Below, one piece after another: positions 6,691 to 13,437 of a stretch of 19,354 nt of DNA. The stretch spans positions 1 through 19,354 of the forward strand of contig CAMVNN010000014.1 in NCBI GenBank assembly GCA_947168865.1, in the 5' to 3' direction. This DNA comes from an uncultured Bacillota bacterium (GTDB lineage Bacteria; Bacillota_I; Bacilli_A; RF39; UBA660). Made by a program: the position numbers and the translations under genes. The number at the start of each line of letters is the position of its first letter. The first letter of the stretch is position 1. Below the pieces are notes generated by a model. The model was not told the origin of the DNA. It made no database searches and worked only from the letters and a program-made list of their open reading frames with translations.

Positions 6691-7881
6691 ATGAATCGTT
6701 TATATAAAAAAATAACAGTAACACCAAAATCTGAAAAGTCTATTTTATTAGGTCATCCTTGGGTATATGGAACTGAAATAATAAAAAAAGATGATATTAA
6801 TGATGGTGAAATAATAGATGTTTTAAACAATAAAGAAAAGTATTTAGGAACAGGTTTTTATAATTCAAAATCCAAAATAACTGTTCGCTTAATAAGTAGG
6901 AATACTAATGATTTATTTGATTATGAATTTTTCAAAAGAAGAGTTAAATATGCATATGAAATGCGTAAGCAAGTAATAAATGATTTGAATGCTTTTCGCC
7001 TTATCTATGGAGAATCCGATGGATTTCCTGGATTAACTGTTGACAAATTTAATGATGTTTTGGTTGCACAAGTATTATCATTAGGTATTGAATTAAAAAA
7101 AGATTTAATTTTTAAGGCCTTAATTGAAGTTTTAGCTGAAGACAATATAAATATTAAAGGTATATATGAAAGAAATGATGTTGAAGTTAGAACTTTAGAA
7201 GGATTAAATGAGTATAAAGGATGGTATCAAGGAAATTATCCAACGAAAACAGAAATAATTGAAAATGATATCAAATATACTGTCGATTTTGAAAATGGTC
7301 AAAAAACAGGATATTTCTTAGATCAAAAGTATAATCGCTTAAAAGTACGCGAGTTTGCACATAATAAAATAGTTTTAGATTGTTGCACTCACACAGGATC
7401 TTTCGCAATGAATGCATATAAAGGTGGAGCTAAGAAAGTAGTTGCCTTAGACGTTTCTGAAAAAGCTTTGGAAGATTCTAAAAATAATTTTAAATTAAAT
7501 AATATGCAAATAGAAACAATTTGCAGTGATGTTTTTGATTATCTAAAAAGTATTGAAGGAAAAAAACAATATGATTTCATCATTCTAGATCCTCCAGCTT
7601 TTACAAAGTCAAGAAAAACAATAAATCAGGCTTTAAAAGGCTATCAAGAGTTAAATTATCTAGCTATGAAAGCCCTACCGAGAGGTGGTTACCTAGTTAC
7701 AGCTTCTTGCTCTCATTTTGCTTCTGAGGAACTATTTAAAGAAGCAATTTATAAGGCTTCTCTAAAAGCTAATGTATCATTAAAGCAACTATATATTTCG
7801 GGGCCAAGTCCTGATCATCCAGAACTTATTGGAGTTCCTGAAACAAAATATTTAAAATTCTTTATTTTTCAAGTAGTGTAG
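6691..7881 (+). CDS. rlmI: Class I rRNA large-subunit methyltransferase (RlmI-type, PUA + Rossmann)
   Basis: A 396-residue SAM-dependent methyltransferase. Residues about 1-80 look like a PUA RNA-binding domain (SEKSILLGHPWVYGTEII). A linker domain follows, then a Rossmann fold with SAM motif I at VLDCCTHTGSFAMNA, DPPAFTKSR (D300-P301-P302) as the catalytic motif IV, and TASCSH with C340 as the likely nucleophile. This layout fits 23S rRNA m5C methyltransferases of the RlmI group (C1962 in E. coli numbering). The ATG at 6691 has GAGGTGATT just upstream; an in-frame TTG at 6646 lies inside a terminator and before the promoter box, so it is rejected. It shares an operon with ispH, 7 bp apart. 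The exact target base is inferred from the family only. Confidence 0.85.
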   Translation: MNRLYKKITVTPKSEKSILLGHPWVYGTEIIKKDDINDGEIIDVLNNKEKYLGTGFYNSKSKITVRLISRNTNDLFDYEFFKRRVKYAYEMRKQVINDLNAFRLIYGESDGFPGLTVDKFNDVLVAQVLSLGIELKKDLIFKALIEVLAEDNINIKGIYERNDVEVRTLEGLNEYKGWYQGNYPTKTEIIENDIKYTVDFENGQKTGYFLDQKYNRLKVREFAHNKIVLDCCTHTGSFAMNAYKGGAKKVVALDVSEKALEDSKNNFKLNNMQIETICSDVFDYLKSIEGKKQYDFIILDPPAFTKSRKTINQALKGYQELNYLAMKALPRGGYLVTASCSHFASEELFKEAIYKASLKANVSLKQLYISGPSPDHPELIGVPETKYLKFFIFQVV

Positions 7882-7888
7882 GTGAATT

Positions 7889-8710
7889 ATGGAAATAGTA
7901 GTAGCAAAAAATATTGGGTTTTGCTTTGGCGTGACTCGTGCAATTAATGAATCTTTAAAGGAACAAGATGAAAATACTTATTTTTTAGGTGAACTTGTTC
8001 ATAATAAAGAAACAATGAACAAAATAAAAGGAAAAATAGTTGATGATATCGAAGAAATACCTGATAAATCAAAAGTAATCATTCGGGCTCATGGTGTTTC
8101 TAAAGCTGTTTTAAAAAGAGCTTTAGAAAAGAAGCTAAATATTATTGATTTAACTTGTCCGAAAGTAGCAAAAGTTCATAAGTTGGTTTCTGAAAGAAAA
8201 AATAATTTTATAATCATAATTGGAAAGAAGACACATCCAGAAGTAATAGGAACAATTGGTTATGCAAATGAATATATTGTTGTTGAAGATGAAAATGATT
8301 TAGTTGAATTAACTAAGGTTTTAGCAAATAATAAAAAGAAAATCTCGATTTTTTCACAGACGACTTTTTCTAGTTTAAAATTTGTTTCTTTAGTTAATAA
8401 AATTAAGAGAATAACACATTCATATGTTGAAATTATACCTTGTATATGTCCAGTTACTGAAGAACGTCAAAAAGAAGCTTTAAACATCGCGAATAATGTT
8501 GATTTAGTAATTGTTATAGGTGGAAAAGGAAGTTCAAATACTACTAAATTGTATGATTTAGTATCTAGTATTAAAAAATCAATTTGGATAGAAAATGCCG
8601 AAGAACTAGATTTAAATGAAACTTTGAACTATTCTAAAATTGGAATAGTATCTGGAACATCAACTGATATAGAAACTGTAAATGAAGTTATTTCGAAATT
8701 AAAAAATTAG
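7889..8710 (+). CDS. ispH: 4-hydroxy-3-methylbut-2-enyl diphosphate reductase (IspH/LytB)
   Basis: The last enzyme of the MEP isoprenoid pathway. It reduces HMBPP to IPP and DMAPP with a [4Fe-4S] cluster, supplying undecaprenyl phosphate for the wall enzymes nearby. The three cluster cysteines are C12 (GFCFGV), C90 (LTCPKV) and C187 (CPVTEERQ). Substrate residues are H38 (LVHN), H68 (AHGV), H116 and E118 (THPEV), and the GSSNTTKL loop. C185, two residues before C187, is extra. The 273 residues are close to the short firmicute form. GTAGGTGA precedes the ATG. Confidence 0.95.
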   Translation: MEIVVAKNIGFCFGVTRAINESLKEQDENTYFLGELVHNKETMNKIKGKIVDDIEEIPDKSKVIIRAHGVSKAVLKRALEKKLNIIDLTCPKVAKVHKLVSERKNNFIIIIGKKTHPEVIGTIGYANEYIVVEDENDLVELTKVLANNKKKISIFSQTTFSSLKFVSLVNKIKRITHSYVEIIPCICPVTEERQKEALNIANNVDLVIVIGGKGSSNTTKLYDLVSSIKKSIWIENAEELDLNETLNYSKIGIVSGTSTDIETVNEVISKLKN

Positions 8711-8713
8711 AAG

Positions 8714-8741
8714 TTTACACTTCAAAAAATTATGCTATAAT
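8714..8741 (+). promoter_or_regulatory. Promoter of the sugar transferase gene
   Basis: TTTACA (8714-8719), a 16-bp spacer and TATAAT (8736-8741), with TG plus one base before the box. The start codon is 17 nt beyond. Confidence 0.75.
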
Positions 8742-8758
8742 AACCTTGGGTGGGGAAA

Positions 8759-9313
8759 ATGTACAAAAAATATATAAAACGATTGTTAGATATTATTTTT
8801 TCAATTTTACTTATTCTTTTATTGTGGCCCGTAATGCTTATTGTTGCTATAATAACACTTATCGATCTTGGATTTCCATTGCATAATGAAATCAGAGAGC
8901 GTGAAGGTTTAAACAAAAAAACATTTATTATGTATAAATTTAGAACTAAAAAATTGAATTCACAAAATTTAAAATTTGATGATCAATATACTAAGGTGTC
9001 GCATAAAATTGATCATTATAGATTAAATGAATTGCCACAACTATTCAATGTTTTAAAAGGAGATATGTCATTAGTTGGACCTCGACCTTTTATACCAGGC
9101 GATAAACTTCCAGAAGGAGAGATAAGTCCAAAGAGATACTTAGTTCGTCCAGGAATGACAGGACTTGCCCAAACGAGTGGATGTAGACTTCTAACTCATA
9201 AAGATAAACTTAAATATGATGTTATTTATTATGATAATTTATCTTTTAAAACAGATTTAAAAATTATTGTAAAAACAATTCTGAGTATTCTTAAATTAGA
9301 AAGAGATAATTAA
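8759..9313 (+). CDS. Short monotopic sugar-phosphate transferase (bacterial sugar transferase family)
   Basis: The 184-residue protein matches the minimal PglC-like fold of Bac_transf (PF02397). An N-terminal KRLLDIIFSILL...WP segment (residues 7-24, with the Pro of the re-entrant helix) is followed by MYKFRT, NELPQLFNVLKGDMSLVGPRP (residues 90-110), and the RPGMTGLAQTSG loop. The family puts a phosphosugar from a UDP-sugar onto undecaprenyl phosphate at the inner membrane face. The position usually occupied by the Asp of the catalytic Asp-Glu pair is Asn here (N90-E91). The segment before it is also divergent. The ATG at 8759 follows GGTGGGG; a GTG at 8750 overlaps that site. It is monocistronic, with no other glycan genes beside it. 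The sugar is unknown and activity is uncertain. Confidence 0.85.
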   Translation: MYKKYIKRLLDIIFSILLILLLWPVMLIVAIITLIDLGFPLHNEIREREGLNKKTFIMYKFRTKKLNSQNLKFDDQYTKVSHKIDHYRLNELPQLFNVLKGDMSLVGPRPFIPGDKLPEGEISPKRYLVRPGMTGLAQTSGCRLLTHKDKLKYDVIYYDNLSFKTDLKIIVKTILSILKLERDN

Positions 9314-9323
9314 TCTCTTTTTT
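9300..9323 (+). terminator. Terminator overlapping the end of the sugar transferase gene
   Basis: An 8-bp stem pairs 9300-9307 with 9313-9320 around a 5-nt loop, followed by T to 9323. The TAA stop (9311-9313) lies in the loop and arm. Confidence 0.8.
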
Positions 9324-9325
9324 GT

Positions 9326-9354
9326 TTGAAACTGTAGCTTATTTATGCTATTAT
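9326..9354 (+). promoter_or_regulatory. Promoter of the pseudopilin gene
   Basis: TTGAAA (9326-9331), a 17-bp spacer and TATTAT (9349-9354) with TG plus one base before it. The ATG at 9370 is 15 nt beyond the box, so the predicted message starts with the GGTGAT ribosome site itself (9361-9366). Confidence 0.75.
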
Positions 9355-9369
9355 ATATATGGTGATAAT

Positions 9370-10014
9370 ATGAAGAAAAATGGTTTTACCTTAATAGAAC
9401 TTATATCAGTTATTTTCCTTCTAGCCATAATGGGTATGATTGTTGTTCCAATAGTTGAAAACTCAATTAATGGTGGTAAAGATGATCTATATATTTCACA
9501 GATAGATTCGATTAAAGCATCACTCAAAAAGTATGCGATAGAGAAAATAAATCAGCAGATGAAAAACTCTGGTGATGATGTTTACTTGAGCCTTTATGAC
9601 CTTAAAATAGCAGGTTATGTTTCTGTTGATATTAAAGACCCAAGAACCGAAAAACTACTTCCAGAAGACATGCTTTTGAGGATTGAAAAACGTGAAAAAA
9701 GCTATGCTTATGAAGTACTAGAAACAACTGGAACTAAATCTGATAAAACGTATTTTTCTTCAAGTACTCCAGTTTTAAAAGTAAAACCAATCGTTTATTA
9801 TTGCAAAACTACTTCAGAAGTAACATCTGAATTAACTCAGATATTAAACGATTATGAAATTAATTCAGGCTCTGCATCACTTGAATATTACAACACGGAT
9901 TTTACCAAAAAATTATCATTAGAAGCATTATTAGATTCTGGTAATGACTTCCGTGTAGTATATAAATCAAATGGTGCTTATGCTATTATGAATGTTATAA
10001 GAAGTGGGTGTTAA
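9370..10014 (+). CDS. Type IV pilin-like protein (pseudopilin)
   Basis: The 214-residue protein begins MKKNGFTLIELISVIFLLAIMG, a class III prepilin signal. Prepilin peptidase should cut between G5 and F6, and E10 is the conserved Glu at position 5 of the mature protein. The following hydrophobic helix (to about residue 27) anchors it and forms the pilus spine. The C-terminal globular part is not recognisable, with two Cys (near residue 140 and the last residue) that could pair. Such proteins form competence pili or type II secretion-like fibres, but no ATPase, platform protein or prepilin peptidase gene is nearby. The start at 9370 is set by GGTGAT and the signal sequence; an in-frame start at 9322 would precede the promoter box. 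An upstream terminator makes it a separate unit. Confidence 0.85.
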   Translation: MKKNGFTLIELISVIFLLAIMGMIVVPIVENSINGGKDDLYISQIDSIKASLKKYAIEKINQQMKNSGDDVYLSLYDLKIAGYVSVDIKDPRTEKLLPEDMLLRIEKREKSYAYEVLETTGTKSDKTYFSSSTPVLKVKPIVYYCKTTSEVTSELTQILNDYEINSGSASLEYYNTDFTKKLSLEALLDSGNDFRVVYKSNGAYAIMNVIRSGC

Positions 10015-10016
10015 AG

Positions 10017-10739
10017 ATGATTTATACATCGATAGAAAATGAAAAAATAAAAGAAATTGCTAGACTAAAAGACAAAAAGTACCGAAAAAGTTCTGGTCTT
10101 TTTTTAATCGAAGGCGAACATTTAATAAAAGAAGCTTATAAAAATGGATACCTAGAAAAAATCATTAAGTTAGAGAATACTAATATTGATATAGATATCG
10201 AAATGGTTAATGTATCTAATAAAGTTTTAAAGTATTTATCTTTCTTAGCTACTCCAACTATAATTGGAGTAGCTAAGCAAAAAAGAGATACGATTGAAGG
10301 AAATCGTATTCTAATTTTAGATGGTATTCAAGATCCAGGAAACCTTGGAACAATTATTAGAAGTAGTGTTGCTTTTAATATTGATACTATTATTTTGAGT
10401 GAAGATACAGTTGATTTATATAATGAAAAAGTTATTCGTGCGACTCAAGGATTAATATTTTATATTAATGTTGTTCGTGATAATTTAGATAAAATAATTA
10501 AGGAATTAAAAGAAAAAAATTATAAAATTTATGCTACAAAAGTAAATGGTGGAAAAAGTCTAAAAAATGTTGAAGATTTGAAAAAATTTGCTATAATAAT
10601 GGGTAACGAAGGAAACGGAGTAAGACCTTCTTTACTTAATGCATGCGATGAATATCTTTATAATGATATGAATGACAAATGCGAAAGTTTAAATGTTGGT
10701 GTTGCAACGAGCATTATTTTATATGAGTTAGATAAGTAG
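10017..10739 (+). CDS. TrmH/SpoU-family RNA 2'-O-methyltransferase
   Basis: The 240-residue protein has an N-terminal substrate-binding domain (SIENEKIKEIARLKDKKYRKSS...), then the SPOUT knot domain with its three motifs: DGIQDPGNLGTIIRSS (from residue 102, with the catalytic-loop Asn and Arg), MGNEGNGV (from 195) and ESLNVGVATSIILYE near the C terminus. It methylates a ribose 2'-OH in rRNA or tRNA. The exact site is not predictable; TsnR/RlmB-like and YsgA-like members share this form. The ATG at 10017 has GGGTG 6 nt before it; a GTG at 10008 is in frame but lies in that site. It follows the pilin gene by 2 bp and precedes rimM by 7 bp. A perfect 14-bp inverted repeat lies within its coding sequence (10244-10277). 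Confidence 0.88.
   Translation: MIYTSIENEKIKEIARLKDKKYRKSSGLFLIEGEHLIKEAYKNGYLEKIIKLENTNIDIDIEMVNVSNKVLKYLSFLATPTIIGVAKQKRDTIEGNRILILDGIQDPGNLGTIIRSSVAFNIDTIILSEDTVDLYNEKVIRATQGLIFYINVVRDNLDKIIKELKEKNYKIYATKVNGGKSLKNVEDLKKFAIIMGNEGNGVRPSLLNACDEYLYNDMNDKCESLNVGVATSIILYELDK
10244..10277. repeat. Perfect 14-bp inverted repeat inside the TrmH-family gene
   Basis: 10244-10257 (CTTAGCTACTCCAA) is the exact reverse complement of 10264-10277 (TTGGAGTAGCTAAG), with a 6-nt spacer. It lies at the junction between the N-terminal domain and the SPOUT domain and encodes LATPTIIGVAK. No T-run follows, so it is not a terminator by usual rules. Confidence 0.85.
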
Positions 10740-10746
10740 GTGACTT

Positions 10747-11241
10747 ATGAAATATATATATATTGGAGACGTTGTTAATACCCATGGATTAAAGGGTGAA
10801 GTTCGCCTCATATCTGATTTTGAATATAAAAAAAGAGTATTTAAAAAGAATTTTAAATTATATATTGGAAGATCAAAAGAGGAAGTAAAGATTAATACAT
10901 ATCGTGTTCATAAAGAATATGACATGTTAACATTTGAAGGATTAACATCAATTGATGATGTCATCATTTATAAGGGTGACAAAGTTTATATTAATCGTGA
11001 AGATTTAAAAATAAAAGGCTATTTCAATGAAGACTTAATTGGGCTAGATGTTTATAGTGAAAATAAATTCATTGGGAAAGTTGAATTTATCATGAAGAAT
11101 AAAGCACATAATATATTAGTTGTAACTGAAGAAACTAAGAAAAATCTTATTCCAAATATTCCTGAATTTGTTTCTAAAATAGACTTAGATAATAAGAGAA
11201 TAGATATAAAAGCAATAGAAGGGTTATTAAATGAAGATTGA
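10747..11241 (+). CDS. rimM: Ribosome maturation factor RimM
   Basis: The 164-residue protein starts [18 protein letters not shown], the RimM N-terminal beta-barrel signature. It ends with a PRC-barrel-like domain ([19 protein letters not shown]...) and [15 protein letters not shown], the family's C-terminal motif. RimM binds ribosomal protein S19 and helps mature the 30S head and process 16S rRNA. The ATG follows TAGGTGA. It overlaps trmD by 11 bp, the usual rimM-trmD coupling. Confidence 0.95.
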   Translation: MKYIYIGDVVNTHGLKGEVRLISDFEYKKRVFKKNFKLYIGRSKEEVKINTYRVHKEYDMLTFEGLTSIDDVIIYKGDKVYINREDLKIKGYFNEDLIGLDVYSENKFIGKVEFIMKNKAHNILVVTEETKKNLIPNIPEFVSKIDLDNKRIDIKAIEGLLNED

Positions 11242-11899
11242 TATTTTGACACTTTTTCCTGAGATGTTTGATGGATTTTTGAATACATCAATCATTAAAA
11301 GAGCCATCACTGATAAAAAAGTGGAGATTGGAGTACATAACATCAGAGATTATTCACTTGATCCACATAAAAGGGTAGATGACTATCAATTTGGTGGTGG
11401 AGCCGGAATGGTTTTGATGCCAGAACCTATTTTTCGTGCAGTTGAAGATTTAAAAACAGATAAAAGTAGGATTTTACTTATGACACCTCAAGGTAAAAAA
11501 TTTACTCAAGCTCATGCTTATGATTTAGTTAATGAAAGCCACATTATAATTATATGTGGTCATTATGAAGGATTTGATGAAAGAATTCGTACTTTAGCAG
11601 ATGAAGAAATAAGTATTGGGGATTACGTATTAACAGGTGGCGAATTACCAAGTATGGTAATAACAGATACTGTGGTTAGGCTAATTGATGGTGTAATAGA
11701 ATCAGAATCACATTTAAATGATTCGTTCAATAATAATTTGCTGGATTATCCAGTTTATACGAAGCCTCAAGTTTTTAGAGGAATGGAAGTCCCAGAAGTA
11801 CTTTTATCAGGGCATCATGAAAATATAAGAAAATGGAGACTAGAACAAAGTGAAAAACGCACTTTAGAGCGTAGACCAGATTTAGTCAAGAAGGACTGA
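11231..11899 (+). CDS. trmD: tRNA (guanine37-N1)-methyltransferase TrmD
   Basis: The 222-residue SPOUT methyltransferase methylates G37 next to the anticodon, preventing +1 frameshifting. Visible motifs: [15 protein letters not shown] at the start, [28 protein letters not shown], and the knot [17 protein letters not shown]. The C-terminal part has [33 protein letters not shown], then a basic tail. It is slightly shorter than E. coli TrmD (255) and typical of compact Firmicutes. The ATG lies within the end of rimM; the TGA is 4 bp from the next start. Confidence 0.97.
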   Translation: MKIDILTLFPEMFDGFLNTSIIKRAITDKKVEIGVHNIRDYSLDPHKRVDDYQFGGGAGMVLMPEPIFRAVEDLKTDKSRILLMTPQGKKFTQAHAYDLVNESHIIIICGHYEGFDERIRTLADEEISIGDYVLTGGELPSMVITDTVVRLIDGVIESESHLNDSFNNNLLDYPVYTKPQVFRGMEVPEVLLSGHHENIRKWRLEQSEKRTLERRPDLVKKD

Positions 11900-11903
11900 T
11901 AGC

Positions 11904-12395
11904 ATGAAACAAAACAATTATCTTTTAGTTAAAAACAAAGAAACAGATGAACTTGTTTATATCGATTATACTAAAAATAATGGATATGGTTTTACACCTA
12001 AAAATCATGTTGAGTATGAAGGTATTAAAGTCAACAAATTAGTTCTAGTTAAACCAACTTTTGTCGAAAAAGTTTTAAAGAAAAAAATTAAAAAGAAATT
12101 GGATTTGTATTTAAAGTATATGATTAAACTTTTAGAAGACGATGATGAATCTGAATCAGCTTCACACTTGGGTTCAACTTTAAATGATATAAGTCGTTAT
12201 AAAAGTATCATAATTAATAATTATCGTGCATATTTAGATGATAAATATTTAGAGTTATTAATGCAAAAATTTGCTTTACTAGAGCATGAACTTAAAGTAA
12301 AACAATTTGAAATTAGTAAAAGAGAATATCGTCGTCAATTAGAAGAATCTAAAAACATAGAAGAAGTAGAAGAAAAATCAAGAAGAAGTAGATAA
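11904..12395 (+). CDS. Conserved-context protein of unknown function (163 aa)
   Basis: I do not recognise this protein. Residues 1-60 look like a small beta-rich domain (NYLLVKNKETDELVYIDYTKNNGYGFTP...). A very Lys-rich stretch (VLKKKIKKKLDLYLKYM) and an acidic linker (EDDDESES) follow. From about residue 95 a long helical region, probably coiled coil, ends in a charged tail (EEKSRRSR). There is no signal or membrane segment. It is translated 4 bp after trmD and is followed by a terminator, so it is the last gene of the TrmH-rimM-trmD operon. In Bacillus subtilis the trmD-rplS junction has no such gene. The context and the basic patch suggest RNA or ribosome binding, but this is inference only. 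Confidence 0.75.
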   Translation: MKQNNYLLVKNKETDELVYIDYTKNNGYGFTPKNHVEYEGIKVNKLVLVKPTFVEKVLKKKIKKKLDLYLKYMIKLLEDDDESESASHLGSTLNDISRYKSIIINNYRAYLDDKYLELLMQKFALLEHELKVKQFEISKREYRRQLEESKNIEEVEEKSRRSR

Positions 12396-12407
12396 TACTT
12401 CTTTTTT
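12383..12407 (+). terminator. Terminator at the end of the trmD operon
   Basis: An 8-bp stem pairs 12383-12390 with 12396-12403 around a 5-nt loop, followed by T to 12407. The loop ends with the TAA stop (12393-12395) of the upstream gene. Confidence 0.85.
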
Positions 12408-12409
12408 AG

Positions 12410-12438
12410 TTGACAAAAAATGATTAATTTGCTAATAT
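12410..12438 (+). promoter_or_regulatory. Sigma-A promoter of rplS
   Basis: TTGACA (12410-12415), a 17-bp spacer and TAATAT (12433-12438). The -35 begins three bases after the T-run of the preceding terminator. Confidence 0.85.
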
Positions 12439-12444
12439 TATTGT

Positions 12445-12503
12445 TGTCGTGATCCGCTGTCATATTGTCATGATCATAGATTTTAGTTAAGGAGAGTGAC
12501 ATT
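12445..12503 (+). promoter_or_regulatory. Leader of rplS, possible L19 autoregulatory leader
   Basis: From the predicted start near 12445 there are about 59 untranslated nucleotides before the GTG, the longest leader among the promoters I could place here. 12449-12454 can pair with 12472-12477 (six pairs, one G-U) around a 17-nt loop that contains a repeated TGTCAT. An L19 leader element is known for rplS in Firmicutes, but I cannot match this sequence to its consensus by eye. AAGGAGAG (12489-12496) is a strong ribosome site. Confidence 0.4.
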
Positions 12504-12842
12504 GTGAATTTAGTTGAAAAAATAACTAAAAGTCAAATTAGAAATGACATTCCTGAATTCAGAGTTGGAGACACTGTTTCTGTTGGTTACAAAATCAAAG
12601 AAGGAAAACGTGAAAGAGTTCAAACTTATGAAGGAATTGTTGTTGCTATCAAAGGCTCAGGGGTTTCAAGAACATTCGTTGTAAGACATCAAAGCGGAAG
12701 CGTTGGTGTAGAAAGAACATTCCCAGTTAATTCACCTTTAATTGATTCAGTTAAAGTAGTTCGTAAAGGACATGTAAGAAGAGCCAAATTAAATTACTTA
12801 AGAAATTTAGATAGTGAAGCAAAAATTAAGGAAGGAAATTAA
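12504..12842 (+). CDS. rplS: 50S ribosomal protein L19
   Basis: The 112-residue protein is close to the usual 115. It carries the L19 signature: DIPEFRVGDTVSVGYKIKEG near residue 16, RVQTYEGIVVAIKGSG, FVVRHQSGSVGVERTFPVNSP and a basic C-terminal region (VRKGHVRRAKLNYLR). L19 sits at the 30S-50S interface of the large subunit. It starts with GTG, supported by a strong GGAG site 9 nt upstream; no ATG is in frame nearby. It has its own promoter and leader, separate from the trmD operon, so it can be made at higher level. Confidence 0.97.
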   Translation: MNLVEKITKSQIRNDIPEFRVGDTVSVGYKIKEGKRERVQTYEGIVVAIKGSGVSRTFVVRHQSGSVGVERTFPVNSPLIDSVKVVRKGHVRRAKLNYLRNLDSEAKIKEGN

Positions 12843-12863
12843 TAAGGCGTATGCCTTATTTTT
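12841..12863 (+). terminator. Terminator or attenuator between rplS and lepB
   Basis: An 8-bp stem pairs 12841-12848 with 12853-12860 around a GTAT loop, followed by T to 12863. The rplS stop overlaps its first bases. lepB begins 7 nt later with no visible promoter of its own, so partial read-through is the likely way lepB is transcribed (inference). Confidence 0.75.
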
Positions 12864-12869
12864 CTGTTT

Positions 12870-13394
12870 ATGGAAAAGAAAAAAGAGTGGATATCATACA
12901 TTGTCATAATTGTTACAATAGTCTTATTAAGAACATTCATAGCAACACCTGTTATGGTAGACGGTAAGTCAATGGAACCAAATTTGATTGATAATCAAGT
13001 TTTAATTTTATACAAATTAAATAAGAATTATCATCGTTTTGATATTGTTGTAATTGATCATAAAGTAAATGGTGTAAAAGAACATCTAGTAAAAAGAATA
13101 ATTGGTCTTCCAGGTGAATATGTCGAATACAAAGATTCTAAATTATACATAAATAAAAAAGAAGTAAAAGAACCTTTTATCGATGTTGAAACAGCTGATT
13201 TTTCACTAGCAAAACTTGGATTTTTAGAAATACCAGAAGGATACTATTTCGTCGTTGGAGATAATCGTGGGGACTCATCTGATAGCCGTATATTAGGTCT
13301 TATTCCTAAAGATGAAATAAAAGGTAAAATAAAATTTTCTTTATTTCCATTTAGTAGATTTGGTAAAGTAAAAACTAATACAAAATTGTATTAG
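12870..13394 (+). CDS. lepB: Signal peptidase I
   Basis: The 174-residue type I signal peptidase (SipS-like, short firmicute form) removes signal peptides at the outer membrane face. A single N-terminal membrane helix (residues about 8-26) precedes the catalytic domain. The nucleophile is S34 in DGKSMEPNL and the general base is K75 in LVKRIIGLPGE. Box D/E is FVVGDNRGDSSDSR (about residues 127-140). No ribosome site is visible before the ATG at 12870, unlike its neighbours. The TAG stop lies inside the downstream terminator. Confidence 0.95.
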   Translation: MEKKKEWISYIVIIVTIVLLRTFIATPVMVDGKSMEPNLIDNQVLILYKLNKNYHRFDIVVIDHKVNGVKEHLVKRIIGLPGEYVEYKDSKLYINKKEVKEPFIDVETADFSLAKLGFLEIPEGYYFVVGDNRGDSSDSRILGLIPKDEIKGKIKFSLFPFSRFGKVKTNTKLY

Positions 13395-13401
13395 TTTTTT
13401 T
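13371..13401 (+). terminator. Terminator overlapping the end of lepB
   Basis: An 11-bp stem (extendable to 13) pairs 13371-13381 with 13388-13398 around a short loop, followed by T to 13401. The TAG stop of lepB (13392-13394) is in the 3' arm. Confidence 0.85.
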
Positions 13402-13415
13402 ATTTATGATATAAT
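13386..13415 (+). promoter_or_regulatory. Promoter of the anchored surface protein gene
   Basis: TTGTAT (13386-13391), an 18-bp spacer and TATAAT (13410-13415) with TG plus one base before it. The -35 lies inside the lepB terminator. The ATG is 22 nt after the -10. Confidence 0.6.
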
Positions 13416-13437
13416 TACATTAGAGTGGAGAATAGAT

